Assembly (NCBI GenBank): GCA_003150175.1
Contig: QAKZ01000071.1
Coordinates: 1 to 8,938, forward strand
DNA: 8,938 bases
Source of the DNA: Coriobacteriia bacterium
GTDB taxonomy: Bacteria > Actinomycetota > Coriobacteriia > Coriobacteriales > Atopobiaceae
Reading direction: 5' to 3'
The position numbers were made by a program, and so were the translations under genes. Below are positions 1-5,233 of the stretch, piece by piece. The notes under the pieces were generated by a model, which saw only the letters and a program-made list of their open reading frames with translations, was not told the origin of the DNA and ran no database searches. Positions within the stretch are counted from its first letter, which is position 1. The number at the start of each line of letters is the position of its first letter.

Positions 1-206
1 CCCTTCTTCGCGAGCTCTTCGATCATGCACGTGCGCACGAAGGCGGAGAAGCTCATGCCGCGAAGGTTGGCTTCTTCTTTGGCGGCGTCGCGAAGCGTAT
101 CGGGGATACGCAGCGTAACGGAGACTTGATCGCCTTCCACCAGATAGCTGCGGATCTCGGTCTCGTCCGGGTTGCTCTGGATGAGCTCTTTGTAGGTCTT
201 GGGCAT
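1..206 (-). CDS. Ribbon-helix-helix (CopG/Arc-like) DNA-binding protein, 3' end outside window
   Basis: The reading frame starts at the ATG at 206-204 and is open to the left edge, giving 68 visible residues beginning MPKTYKELIQ. Residues about 26-68 have the layout of an RHH fold: a beta strand (VSVTLRIP), a helix (DTLRDAAKEEANLRG), a turn with Gly-Met-Ser and a second helix (FSAFVRTCMIEELAKK). The start is supported by GGAAG six bases upstream. RHH proteins of this size bind DNA as dimers and are often antitoxins or small autoregulators. A partner toxin would lie downstream, off the left edge, so the antitoxin role is a guess. A TATAAT box and a palindrome lie just upstream (253-281). The fold is fairly sure; the exact family is not. 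Confidence 0.75.
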   Translation of the reverse strand, partial: MPKTYKELIQSNPDETEIRSYLVEGDQVSVTLRIPDTLRDAAKEEANLRGMSFSAFVRTCMIEELAKK

Positions 207-252
207 CGTCGGCTTCCATCGCTCGAAATGCAATACAAATGCGTCCAGATGG

Positions 253-281
253 ATTATAGCGTAGGGCCTCAGCCCCACTAC
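253..281 (-). promoter_or_regulatory. Candidate promoter and operator palindrome for the RHH gene
   Basis: On the minus strand there is a perfect TATAAT at 258-253, placing a transcription start near 246 and a leader of about 40 nt before the RHH gene start at 206. No good -35 box is visible; the 17-bp spaced hexamer is GTAGTG. Just upstream, 261-281 contains an inverted repeat, GTAGGGC and GCCC-CTAC arms with a two-base bulge, covering the spacer and -35 position. RHH antitoxins commonly repress their own promoters through such palindromes, so autoregulation is a reasonable inference. Confidence 0.45.
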
Positions 282-360
282 GGGGGGTACGCCGCCGGGG
301 CCCACCGGCGCGCTTTAGCGGACAAACGGCGAAGCGCGCCCCTCTCCGCTACGCGGCATC

Positions 361-391
361 AAAAAAGCAGCCGCCAAAACTCGACGGCTGC
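361..391 (-). terminator. Rho-independent terminator downstream of the hydrolase remnant
   Basis: The minus strand reads a 7-bp perfect stem (GCAGCCG at 391-385 with CGGCTGC at 373-367), an 11-nt loop, then six T residues (366-361). It lies about 100 nt after the stop codon at 490. A second small hairpin without a T tract (GCGGGC/GCCCGC, 395-411) sits just before it. It would end transcription of the minus-strand genes to the right (490-1347). Confidence 0.8.
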
Positions 392-489
392 CCCGCGGGC
401 CCACCGCCCGCAGCAATTCAATTCAGCGCAGGTCACATGTCTCGCACGCCAGCGGAAAAGAACGCCCTTCTCTCCCCCGCCCTTCTTGC

Positions 490-981
490 CTACTTGCCTT
501 CGCTCGCGAGGAACTCCTCAAGGCGGGCGTTGAACTTCTCGGGATACTCGTAGGCCATGAGGTGGCCGCCCATCACGTAGGTCGGGGTCTCCGGGAACTG
601 CTCGTGGCAGAACGGCTCGGCCACGTCGGCCCAGTGCTCGGCGATGTACATGAGGGTGGGCACGGTCTTCGCGGCGGTCTTGGCCACGTCCAGGTAGTTG
701 CAGAAGATCGCGTCGCAGAACAGCTGGCGCGCGATCCAGTACGGCGTGCGGCGGCTCATGTCCATGAGGTACTCGTACTCGTCGGCCCCAAGCTCGCGCT
801 GCATCATCACCTGCGTGAGGTACTCGTCCCAGAACGCCTCGGCGCTCTCGGGGTGCGTGAGCACGCGCGTGGCCACCTCCGAAAGCTCGGCCGGCGTGCC
901 CTCGGTCCACCACGCTGGGTCCTCCAAGAGCGACAGCGGGCGGATGGCGGGCGCCCTTCTTGCCCGTGCCCTTCTTTCCAC
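490..981 (-). pseudogene. C-terminal remnant of an alpha/beta hydrolase
   Basis: The frame encodes the lid region and last third of an alpha/beta hydrolase. It ends with VPTLMYIAEHWAD, then a GGHLM motif, then YPEKFNARLEEFL, the usual place for the acid (Asp or Glu near residue 115-119) and the catalytic His (residue 140). The N-terminal half with the oxyanion loop and the nucleophile Ser elbow (G-x-S-x-G) is absent, and nothing upstream encodes it. Recognisable homology starts near PLSLLEDPAWW (about position 940). The 14 residues before that are Arg/Ala-rich and come from repeat-like DNA. The only possible start is a GTG at 981 without a visible ribosome binding site. About 160 residues is much shorter than the roughly 250-280 usual for the family. 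Both edges carry the same 12-bp word (479-490 and 953-964). I read it as a decaying fragment; a translated stand-alone fragment cannot be excluded. Confidence 0.65.
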
Positions 982-996
982 GCACGCCTGCGCCGG

Positions 997-1347
997 CTAA
1001 GCCTCCTGGCAGTTGCCAATGGCCGCCAGCGTGCTCTCCGCGTACCTGCGGTACATCCCCGCGCGCTCGTTCGAGAAGTCGCGCTCCGCGATGGCGCCGT
1101 CTCGCCAGGCGCAAAGGTCGCTGATTTCATCCTGCAGGCGGTCGATGAGCGCCTGCACGACGGGCACGGCATCGGCGGCCGCCGGCGCGCCCTGCCCGCA
1201 GCGGACCTTGCGCAGCTGGTCGTTGCGGTCGGCGATGTCGGCGTCGTAGCCGCTGATCTGCTCGTTGTGCAGGTTCGCGTTGTTCTGCCAGAACGCGACC
1301 TGGTTGTTGTAGTAGCTGAGATTGCTCTTCAGTGAGCTCAAACCCAT
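997..1347 (-). CDS. Small helical coiled-coil protein, possibly WXG100/DUF5082-like
   Basis: The start is the ATG at 1347, with AAGAGGA about six bases upstream, giving 116 residues beginning MGLSSLKSNL. The protein is hydrophilic, has no signal peptide or membrane segment, and consists of long helices rich in Asn, Gln, Asp, Ala and Arg (YYNNQVAFWQNNANLHNEQ, later ALIDRLQDEISDL), broken by a Gly/Pro/Ala-rich turn near residues 50-60. Three Cys are present (near residues 50, 82 and 113). Length, helical hairpin shape and the early FWQNN segment resemble small partner proteins of type VII secretion LXG toxins such as DUF5082 (YwqH-like). The similarity is weak, no LXG toxin or secretion gene is in view, and there is no true WxG. 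Its function is unknown. Its stop codon lies just before the hydrolase remnant in transcription order, so both probably share a transcript ending at 361. Confidence 0.6.
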   Translation of the reverse strand: MGLSSLKSNLSYYNNQVAFWQNNANLHNEQISGYDADIADRNDQLRKVRCGQGAPAAADAVPVVQALIDRLQDEISDLCAWRDGAIAERDFSNERAGMYRRYAESTLAAIGNCQEA

Positions 1348-1409
1348 GGTGATCCTCTTTTCTGCGCGGCACCGCATGCGCGCGCCTCGATTGCACCTAC
1401 AATACGGGC

Positions 1410-1423
1410 CGCGCGTACGCGCG
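1410..1423. repeat. 14-bp perfect palindrome upstream of the coiled-coil gene
   Basis: The sequence CGCGCGTACGCGCG is self-complementary over 14 bp and lies about 65 nt upstream of the minus-strand start at 1347. On the minus strand a weak -10-like TATTGT (1404-1399) lies between them. It could be an operator, but alternating CG is not rare in DNA of this composition. Confidence 0.3.
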
Positions 1424-1537
1424 CTGTTAGCCGCGTGACATGGGCGTGAAATGGCAGGTCACGACTATGTGCGGGCAGGCACTTCTTGCCGCTTGGCGCC
1501 CCCGCTCCCCCGCATGGCGCACCTTTTATGAAATATA

Positions 1538-1567
1538 TTGTTTTCTCGGCTCATTTGATGCGATACT
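1538..1567 (+). promoter_or_regulatory. Candidate promoter for the DUF3800 transcript
   Basis: In a short AT-rich stretch, TTGTTT (1538-1543) and GATACT (1562-1567) are 18 bp apart, a fair match to -35/-10 consensus. Transcription would begin near 1574, so the transcript would start just before the terminator-type leader at 1578-1633. This is the only good plus-strand promoter candidate ahead of the DUF3800 gene. Confidence 0.4.
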
Positions 1568-1577
1568 TTGACTGCCG

Positions 1578-1633
1578 AAAAGGCGAGATGCCTTGTAGGT
1601 GTCAGATTGGCGAGGTTCGTACCTCGCCTTTTT
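1578..1633 (+). terminator. Leader terminator with an overlapping antiterminator arm
   Basis: GGCGAGGT (1609-1616), a TCGT loop and ACCTCGCC (1621-1628) form a perfect 8-bp stem followed by TTTTT (1629-1633), a textbook rho-independent terminator in the plus direction. No plus-strand gene lies upstream of it, and the DUF3800 start (1658) is only 25 nt further on. An upstream segment, AAAAGGCGAG (1578-1587), is exactly complementary to CTCGCCTTTT (1623-1632), so it could pair with the 3' arm and T run and block the terminator. The arrangement looks like transcription attenuation, or a small terminated RNA ahead of the gene. No known riboswitch class was recognised. Confidence 0.65.
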
Positions 1634-1657
1634 CATATCGACTCTTCGGGGGATGGT

Positions 1658-2341
1658 GTGGCAAACCGCTTGAACCTGCATATCGATGAATCGGGCAACC
1701 AGGACCTCTCGGAAGGTCGCTACATCGTCGCGGTTGTTCTTCATGACCACTCTGAAGATATATCGACGCCCCTAGGGCGCTACGAAGGCCGTCTGGCTGC
1801 CGCCGGCCTTCCCGACGTGCCATTTCATGGGAAAGACCTATTGCACGGAAACGAAGACTACCGCGCCGTGTCCCCCGGTGATAGGAAGCGGCTGCTCACC
1901 CAGTTCGCGCGGTTGGTCCGCGAGCTGCCCATCTCCTTCTTCGTTTTGCGATATGACTCCACCAGTGTCCATAATAGGGACGAGCTCGAGGCCAGGATCA
2001 GACGCGACCTCGCGTCACTCATCTATGAACACCTTGACTTCTTTCAGGAGTTCGCCGCCGTTGCCGTCTACTACGACAACGGTCAGGGCGCGGTGAGCGT
2101 AGCCCTCCACGACGCTCTCGACTTTGTCTTGGCCAAAAACGTCGCAGATTACCGCAATGCCGACCCAGGGGCTCGACGTCTACTCCAAGTAGCGGATTAC
2201 ATCTGCACGATCGCTCGAGTCTCCGATGACTATGACGCAGGCAAGCCATCAAAGACGCATGAGCGATTCTTTGGCAACAGGCGTAGTTTCATGCAATCGT
2301 TCAAGAAACAGCTCGATCGCAAGATATTTTGCAAACAATGA
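1658..2341 (+). CDS. DUF3800 family protein, putative RNase H-like nuclease
   Basis: The protein has 227 residues from the GTG at 1658, chosen because GGGGGA (1648-1653) sits just upstream and because homology begins at once with LNLHIDESGN. The frame is open further upstream, but that part runs through the terminator hairpin. DUF3800 hallmarks are visible in order: DESG at residues 10-13, an FHGKDLLHG segment, an acidic residue in VYYDNG (D140), and QVADYIC (D180). These spaced acidic residues are why the family is thought to have an RNase H-like nuclease fold; no activity can be shown here. There is no signal peptide or membrane segment. DUF3800 genes are often found in mobile or defence-rich DNA, and an AbiEi-like gene lies nearby. 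The C-terminus is basic (KKQLDRKIFCKQ). The gene appears monocistronic, with its own leader and a 21-bp palindrome just after the stop. Confidence 0.85.
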   Translation: MANRLNLHIDESGNQDLSEGRYIVAVVLHDHSEDISTPLGRYEGRLAAAGLPDVPFHGKDLLHGNEDYRAVSPGDRKRLLTQFARLVRELPISFFVLRYDSTSVHNRDELEARIRRDLASLIYEHLDFFQEFAAVAVYYDNGQGAVSVALHDALDFVLAKNVADYRNADPGARRLLQVADYICTIARVSDDYDAGKPSKTHERFFGNRRSFMQSFKKQLDRKIFCKQ

Positions 2342-2345
2342 GAGC

Positions 2346-2366
2346 GCATAGACAGACTGTCTATGC
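2346..2366. repeat. 21-bp palindrome immediately after the DUF3800 stop
   Basis: GCATAGACAG (2346-2355) and CTGTCTATGC (2357-2366) are exact inverted repeats around a single A. As RNA it would form a 9-bp stem with a 3-nt loop, five bases after the DUF3800 stop. The following bases (CACTTTCCC) are a poor T tract, so it is a weak terminator at best. The tight symmetry would equally suit a binding site for a dimeric regulator. Confidence 0.5.
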
Positions 2367-2504
2367 CACTTTCCCGCCTTCCGAATAACCGCCCCCGGCC
2401 GCGCGTTGACGCCCTGTCACGCATCGGTCACGCCCGAATGGCAAACGTCACAAGATGTGCGCTAATCTAAATCGTTCTTGCAGCACCGGATAGAAGGGGT
2501 CCCA

Positions 2505-2936
2505 ATGAAGAAGCTGCTCAAGGAGTTCCAGGAGTTCATCAACCGCGGCAACGTCATGGACATGGCCATCGGCGTCATCATCGGCGGCGCGTTCACCGCG
2601 ATCGTCACGTCCCTCACGGATAACATCATCAACCCGCTGATCAAGGCCATCTGCGGCGGCAACGTGGGCGAGGTCTCCGGCCTCGTCGTCCCCGGCACCG
2701 AGATCGACTTCGGCGCGTTCATCAGCGCCGTCATCAACTTCCTCATCGTGGCCGCCATCGTGTTCGCCATGGTCAAGGCGCTGAACAAGGCCCAGGACCT
2801 CGGCAATAAGCTCACCCACAAGCAGCCCGAGGAGGAGCCGGCCCCCGCGCCTGTCTGCCCGTTCTGCCTCGAGGAGGTCAACCCCGGCGCGACCAAGTGC
2901 TGCCACTGCGGCAGCGAGCTGCCCAAGTCCGAGTAG
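2505..2936 (+). CDS. mscL: Large-conductance mechanosensitive channel MscL with C-terminal zinc ribbon
   Basis: MscL is a homopentameric inner-membrane channel that opens under membrane tension and releases solutes during osmotic downshock. The start is the ATG at 2505, with AAGGGG five bases upstream, giving 143 residues. The N-terminal amphipathic helix KEFQEFINRGNVMDMA and first membrane helix (about 17-45, with GVIIGGAFTAIV) match the family closely, and the second membrane helix is about 75-95 (FISAVINFLIVAAIVFAMV). The usual cytoplasmic C-terminal helix is replaced by a Pro/Glu linker and a CPFC...CCHC zinc ribbon. Its likely ligands are C118, C121, C132 and C135. Such zinc-ribbon MscL forms occur in several anaerobes; the role of the ribbon is not known. 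A strong terminator follows. No convincing promoter was found, only a TAATCT at 2463-2468. Confidence 0.95.
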   Translation: MKKLLKEFQEFINRGNVMDMAIGVIIGGAFTAIVTSLTDNIINPLIKAICGGNVGEVSGLVVPGTEIDFGAFISAVINFLIVAAIVFAMVKALNKAQDLGNKLTHKQPEEEPAPAPVCPFCLEEVNPGATKCCHCGSELPKSE

Positions 2937-2973
2937 CTCCGCGAGCTGCGAGCCTGCGATCGCCCGAGCATGC

Positions 2974-3013
2974 GCGGCGTCCCGTCCTTACGCGAGGCGG
3001 GGCGCCGCTTTTT
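2974..3013 (+). terminator. Rho-independent terminator of mscL
   Basis: GCGGCGTCCCG (2974-2984) pairs with CGGGGCGCCGC (2998-3008) over 11 bp with one G-U pair and a 13-nt loop, followed by TTTTT (3009-3013). It begins 37 nt after the mscL stop codon. Confidence 0.9.
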
Positions 3014-3040
3014 GCTTGCGGCGGCAACGGCGCGCGGCGC

Positions 3041-3150
3041 GGGGGCGCACTTCTTTCCACGCGACAAAGCGTGCAGCCAGCGACACAACCGCGCCTTCCG
3101 GCGGTCAGATCCGTCGCTCGATGCACGCTTTGCTGGCAAGAAGCGCCCCC
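3041..3150. repeat. Palindromic repeat, copy A
   Basis: This imperfect palindrome is bounded by GGGGGCG (3041-3047) and CGCCCCC (3144-3150). Inside, the paired arms are CTTCTTTCCAC (3050-3060) with TGGCAAGAAG (3134-3143), CAAAGCGTGCA (3065-3075) with TGCACGCTTTG (3122-3132), AGCGAC (3079-3084) with GTCGCT (3113-3118), and a CGCC-TTCC-GGCG apex. The 36 bases at 3109-3144 are identical to 4649-4684 in copy C. It sits just after the mscL terminator. Confidence 0.85.
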
Positions 3151-3207
3151 ACCAGTCGGCGCTACCGCCGAAAGCGACGCCGTTCGCCGAACTTCTTGCC
3201 AGTCGCA

Positions 3208-3325
3208 CTTCTTTGCGGATCCGCGCGAAGCAGCGCGTCGACGCGACAAAGCGTGCATCCTGCGACACAATCGCGCCCTCAGGCGCCGAAAACCGTCGCT
3301 CGATGCACGCCTTGCCGAAAAGAAG
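3208..3325. repeat. Palindromic repeat, copy B (diverged)
   Basis: The order of blocks matches copy A: CTTCTTT (3208-3214), GCGACAAAGCGTGCA (3243-3257), CGACACAATCGCGCC, a GCGCC-CTCA-GGCGC apex hairpin, CCGTCGCTCGATGCACGC (3293-3310) and AAAAGAAG (3318-3325). The first spacer is longer than in copy A and the right end is less complete. An extra repeat-end word, ACTTCTTGCC (3191-3200), lies just to its left. It has the same orientation as copies A and C. Confidence 0.75.
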
Positions 3326-3393
3326 CACCCGCCGCCCGAGCCTCCCCGCCCGAGCCGCCCGCCGAATCTCGCAAAAAGCGCACCACCGGCGCC

Positions 3394-3415
3394 GCCGCAT
3401 GCGTCACAATGCGGC
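3394..3415. promoter_or_regulatory. Inverted repeat upstream of the AbiEi-like gene, possible operator
   Basis: GCCGCAT (3394-3400) and ATGCGGC (3409-3415) are exact inverted repeats separated by 8 bases, 34 nt before the AbiEi-like start codon. Characterised AbiEi antitoxins repress their own operon by binding inverted repeats near the promoter, so this is a candidate site. No clear -35/-10 pair accompanies it, only a CACAAT (3405-3410) inside the element. Confidence 0.35.
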
Positions 3416-3449
3416 AACTCCACCGACGACCCAGCAGCGAGGTGATGCC

Positions 3450-4544
3450 ATGAGCACCGCGAACGACCAGATGATCGACGCCCTCCTGCGCGACGCCGAG
3501 GCTGCCGGCTCGCTGCTTTACACGCCCGACCGGACGATCTACCGCGCGCTCAGGCGCCGCGCCGCAAAGAAGAGCCCGGAAATCGTCGAGCCCGCTCCCA
3601 GCGTCTTTGCGCGGGCGTCGCTGTGGCAGGCGCTCGACCCGTGCGAGCGCAGCCGTCACCTGATCCGCGCGCTCGCGGCGCAGCACGAAGGCTGGGTCTT
3701 CTGCGCGCAGTCGGCCGCGCTCATGCTCGGCTTCCCGGTCTCGTACCACACGGTGGCGCAGGTCCACGTGGCGCGCCCGAGGGGCGGCCGCACGCGCAGC
3801 TCCGGCATCGTCGTGCGCCACGAGGTCGGCGACGACGAGCCCGTGGTCGCAGGCGGCGTCAAGGTCACGTCGTTTTACCGCACGGTGTTCGACTGCCTGG
3901 CCACCCTCGAGTTCAGCGAGGCGCTCCAGGTGGCCGACCACGCGCTGCGCGTCAAGGGAATCTCGCGCAGGAGGCTTGTCGACGAGCTGCGCCGGCGTTT
4001 CAAGGGGCACCGCGGCATCGGGCGCGCCATCGACGTGTGCGCCTGGGCGGAGCCCGGGGCCGAGAGCGGCGGCGAGTCGATCCTGCGCGCGGCCATCATC
4101 GAGCAGGGCTTCGCGCTGCCGCGCCTGCAGGTCACGCTGCCCGACCCGATCGAGCAAGGCCGCCGTTTCCGCGTCGACCTCGTGTGGCGCGACGCGGAGG
4201 GCCGGCCGATCTTCGGCGAGCTCGACGGCAAGCGCAAATACACCGACCCGCAGATGACACGCGGACGCTCACTCGACGAGATCCTCGACGACGAGCACCG
4301 CCGCCAAGCGCGGCTGACCATGTACCGCGCGAGTTTCGTGCGCCTGAGCTTCTGGATGGCCAAGCGCCCGCAGGAGCTCGCGCGGACGCTCGCCGCGTAC
4401 GGGGTGCCCTTCGTGGGCGCACCGGAGGTCCGCGACGGCGTCCCCGTGCCGTCGAAGGAGATCCGCGAGCGGCCGACGTACGTCAGATGTGGCACGCTCA
4501 TCATCAACAACCTGCGCGTCCGCTACACGCAGATCGCGGCGTAG
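3450..4544 (+). CDS. AbiEi-like winged-helix protein with C-terminal PD-(D/E)XK-like nuclease domain
   Basis: The protein has 364 residues from the ATG at 3450, with GAGGTG five bases upstream. The N-terminal half resembles the AbiEi antitoxin family of actinobacteria: an early helical/winged-helix part (TIYRALRRRA, then SVFARASLWQALDPCERSRHL), followed by WVFCAQSAALMLGFPV and the VKVTSFYRTVFDCLA segment typical of these proteins. The C-terminal part (about 200-325) resembles DUF559/Vsr-like endonuclease domains: an ESGGES helix (205-210), RVDLVW with D243, and GELDGKRKY with E257, D259 and K261, the expected acidic and Lys positions of a PD-(D/E)XK site. No AbiEii nucleotidyltransferase toxin lies next to it, so it is an orphan. 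It could be a defence nuclease, a restriction-like enzyme or a solitary regulator. Palindromic repeats lie on both sides, hinting that it was acquired as a cassette. Confidence 0.8.
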   Translation: MSTANDQMIDALLRDAEAAGSLLYTPDRTIYRALRRRAAKKSPEIVEPAPSVFARASLWQALDPCERSRHLIRALAAQHEGWVFCAQSAALMLGFPVSYHTVAQVHVARPRGGRTRSSGIVVRHEVGDDEPVVAGGVKVTSFYRTVFDCLATLEFSEALQVADHALRVKGISRRRLVDELRRRFKGHRGIGRAIDVCAWAEPGAESGGESILRAAIIEQGFALPRLQVTLPDPIEQGRRFRVDLVWRDAEGRPIFGELDGKRKYTDPQMTRGRSLDEILDDEHRRQARLTMYRASFVRLSFWMAKRPQELARTLAAYGVPFVGAPEVRDGVPVPSKEIRERPTYVRCGTLIINNLRVRYTQIAA

Positions 4545-4560
4545 CTCGCGGCAGCCGTGC

Positions 4561-4683
4561 GGGGACGCACTTCTTTCCACGTGATCGCGCGACGCCGCCC
4601 GTAACAAAGCGTGCAGATAGAGACACAATCATGCCCTCCGGCGGGCAAATCCGTCGCTCGATGCACGCTTTGCTGGCAAGAAG
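4561..4683. repeat. Palindromic repeat, copy C
   Basis: The copy begins 16 nt after the AbiEi-like stop. Blocks: GGGGACGCA, CTTCTTTCCACG (4570-4581), CAAAGCGTGCA (4605-4615), GACACAATC, a GCC-CTCC-GGC apex, CCGTCGCTCGATGCACGC (4651-4668) and TGGCAAGAAG (4674-4683). Compared with copy A it has about 20 extra bases between the first two blocks. A further CAAGAAG word lies at 4697-4703. Same orientation as copies A and B. Confidence 0.85.
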
Positions 4684-4718
4684 CCCGCGCAGCCGCCAAG
4701 AAGCGTCCTCGCCGCACG

Positions 4719-4755
4719 AAAAAAGCGCCGCCGCGGCACGTGACCGCGACGGCGC
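4719..4755 (-). terminator. Rho-independent terminator closing the ridA end of the operon
   Basis: The minus strand reads GCGCCGTCGCGG (4755-4744), a 7-nt loop, CCGCGGCGGCGC (4736-4725) and six T residues (4724-4719). The stem is 12 bp with one G-U pair. It starts 30 nt after the ridA stop codon. Confidence 0.9.
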
Positions 4756-4785
4756 CAGGCGCTCTCTTATGCAGCGGCTCGCCCC

Positions 4786-5166
4786 TTACAGGTAGGCGAC
4801 GGCCTTGATCTCGACCTTGGCGGCCTTGGGCAGCGCGGCGACCTCGAAGGCGGCGCGGGCCGGGTACGGCTCGGAGAAGAACTCGCCGTAGACCTCGTTC
4901 ATCGGGCCGAAGTCGGCGATGGAGTCGAGGAGCACGGTGACCTCGGCGACGTTGGCCATGGAGGCGCCGGCGGCCTCGAGGATGTTCTTGATGTTGGTCA
5001 GGCTCTGACGGGTCTGGGCCTTGATGTCGTCGCCCGCGAACTCACCGGTAGCGGGGTCGATGGGGAGCTGGCCGGAGACGTGGATGCAGCTGCCGGCCTG
5101 GGTGGCGGCGGAGTAGGGGCCCACGGCAGCGGGGGCCTTGTCGGTGACGATGGCCTTGATGGACAT
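4786..5166 (-). CDS. ridA: RidA family reactive intermediate (enamine/imine) deaminase
   Basis: RidA (YjgF/YER057c/UK114 family) is a small cytosolic trimeric enzyme that hydrolyses reactive enamines and imines such as 2-aminoacrylate to keto acids and ammonia, protecting PLP enzymes. The ATG at 5166 is preceded by AAAGGAG eight bases upstream, giving 126 residues, a typical length. Family features are all present: GPYSAA (16-21), VSGQLPIDPATG (30-41), NIKNILEAAG (58-67), FGPMNEVYGEFF (86-97), and PARAAFEV with the substrate-binding Arg at R104. E119 in KVEIKAVA matches the other conserved catalytic-site residue. It is the last gene of the block, 67 bp after hyuA, with a weak hairpin between. 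A likely source of its substrate is a diaminopropionate ammonia-lyase (YgeX type), a usual member of this cluster but not seen in the window. Confidence 0.95.
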   Translation of the reverse strand: MSIKAIVTDKAPAAVGPYSAATQAGSCIHVSGQLPIDPATGEFAGDDIKAQTRQSLTNIKNILEAAGASMANVAEVTVLLDSIADFGPMNEVYGEFFSEPYPARAAFEVAALPKAAKVEIKAVAYL

Positions 5167-5205
5167 GTTGGTTTCTCCTTTACGTTTGAAGGAACAACTT
5201 ATCGT

Positions 5206-5228
5206 AAAAGACGGGGGGTATCCCACCG
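5206..5228 (-). terminator. Weak terminator-like hairpin between hyuA and ridA
   Basis: On the minus strand CGGTGGG (5228-5222), a 3-nt loop and CCCCCCG (5218-5212) pair except for one central mismatch, and TCTTTT follows. It starts six bases after the hyuA stop. It would give partial termination or mark a processing point, letting ridA be expressed at a different level. Confidence 0.4.
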
Positions 5229-5233
5229 CCTAA

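Noticed and set aside
562..1335. Long plus-strand open frame opposite the hydrolase remnant and coiled-coil gene
   Set aside because: It is the GC-rich mirror of two minus-strand genes, with no recognisable domain and no ribosome binding site.
1480..1490. CACTTCTTGCC word as another repeat copy
   Set aside because: Only the end word is present, with none of the inner blocks; it may be a remnant but cannot be called a copy.
1568..1657. N-terminal 30-residue extension of the DUF3800 protein
   Set aside because: It overlaps the terminator hairpin and has no family similarity; the GTG at 1658 with GGGGGA upstream fits better.
2400..2504. mscL promoter and GTCACGC direct repeats (2416-2422, 2427-2433)
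   Set aside because: Only a TAATCT box without a fitting -35 was visible, and the 7-bp repeats are too short to support a regulatory site.
3041..3325. CRISPR-like array
   Set aside because: Copies are palindromic, about 95-125 bp, unevenly spaced and without uniform spacers or cas genes.
2970..3449. Open frame extending the AbiEi-like protein upstream by 160 residues
   Set aside because: The extension runs through the mscL terminator and two palindromic repeats, has biased Arg/Ala/Pro content, and the ATG at 3450 has a good ribosome binding site where family similarity begins.
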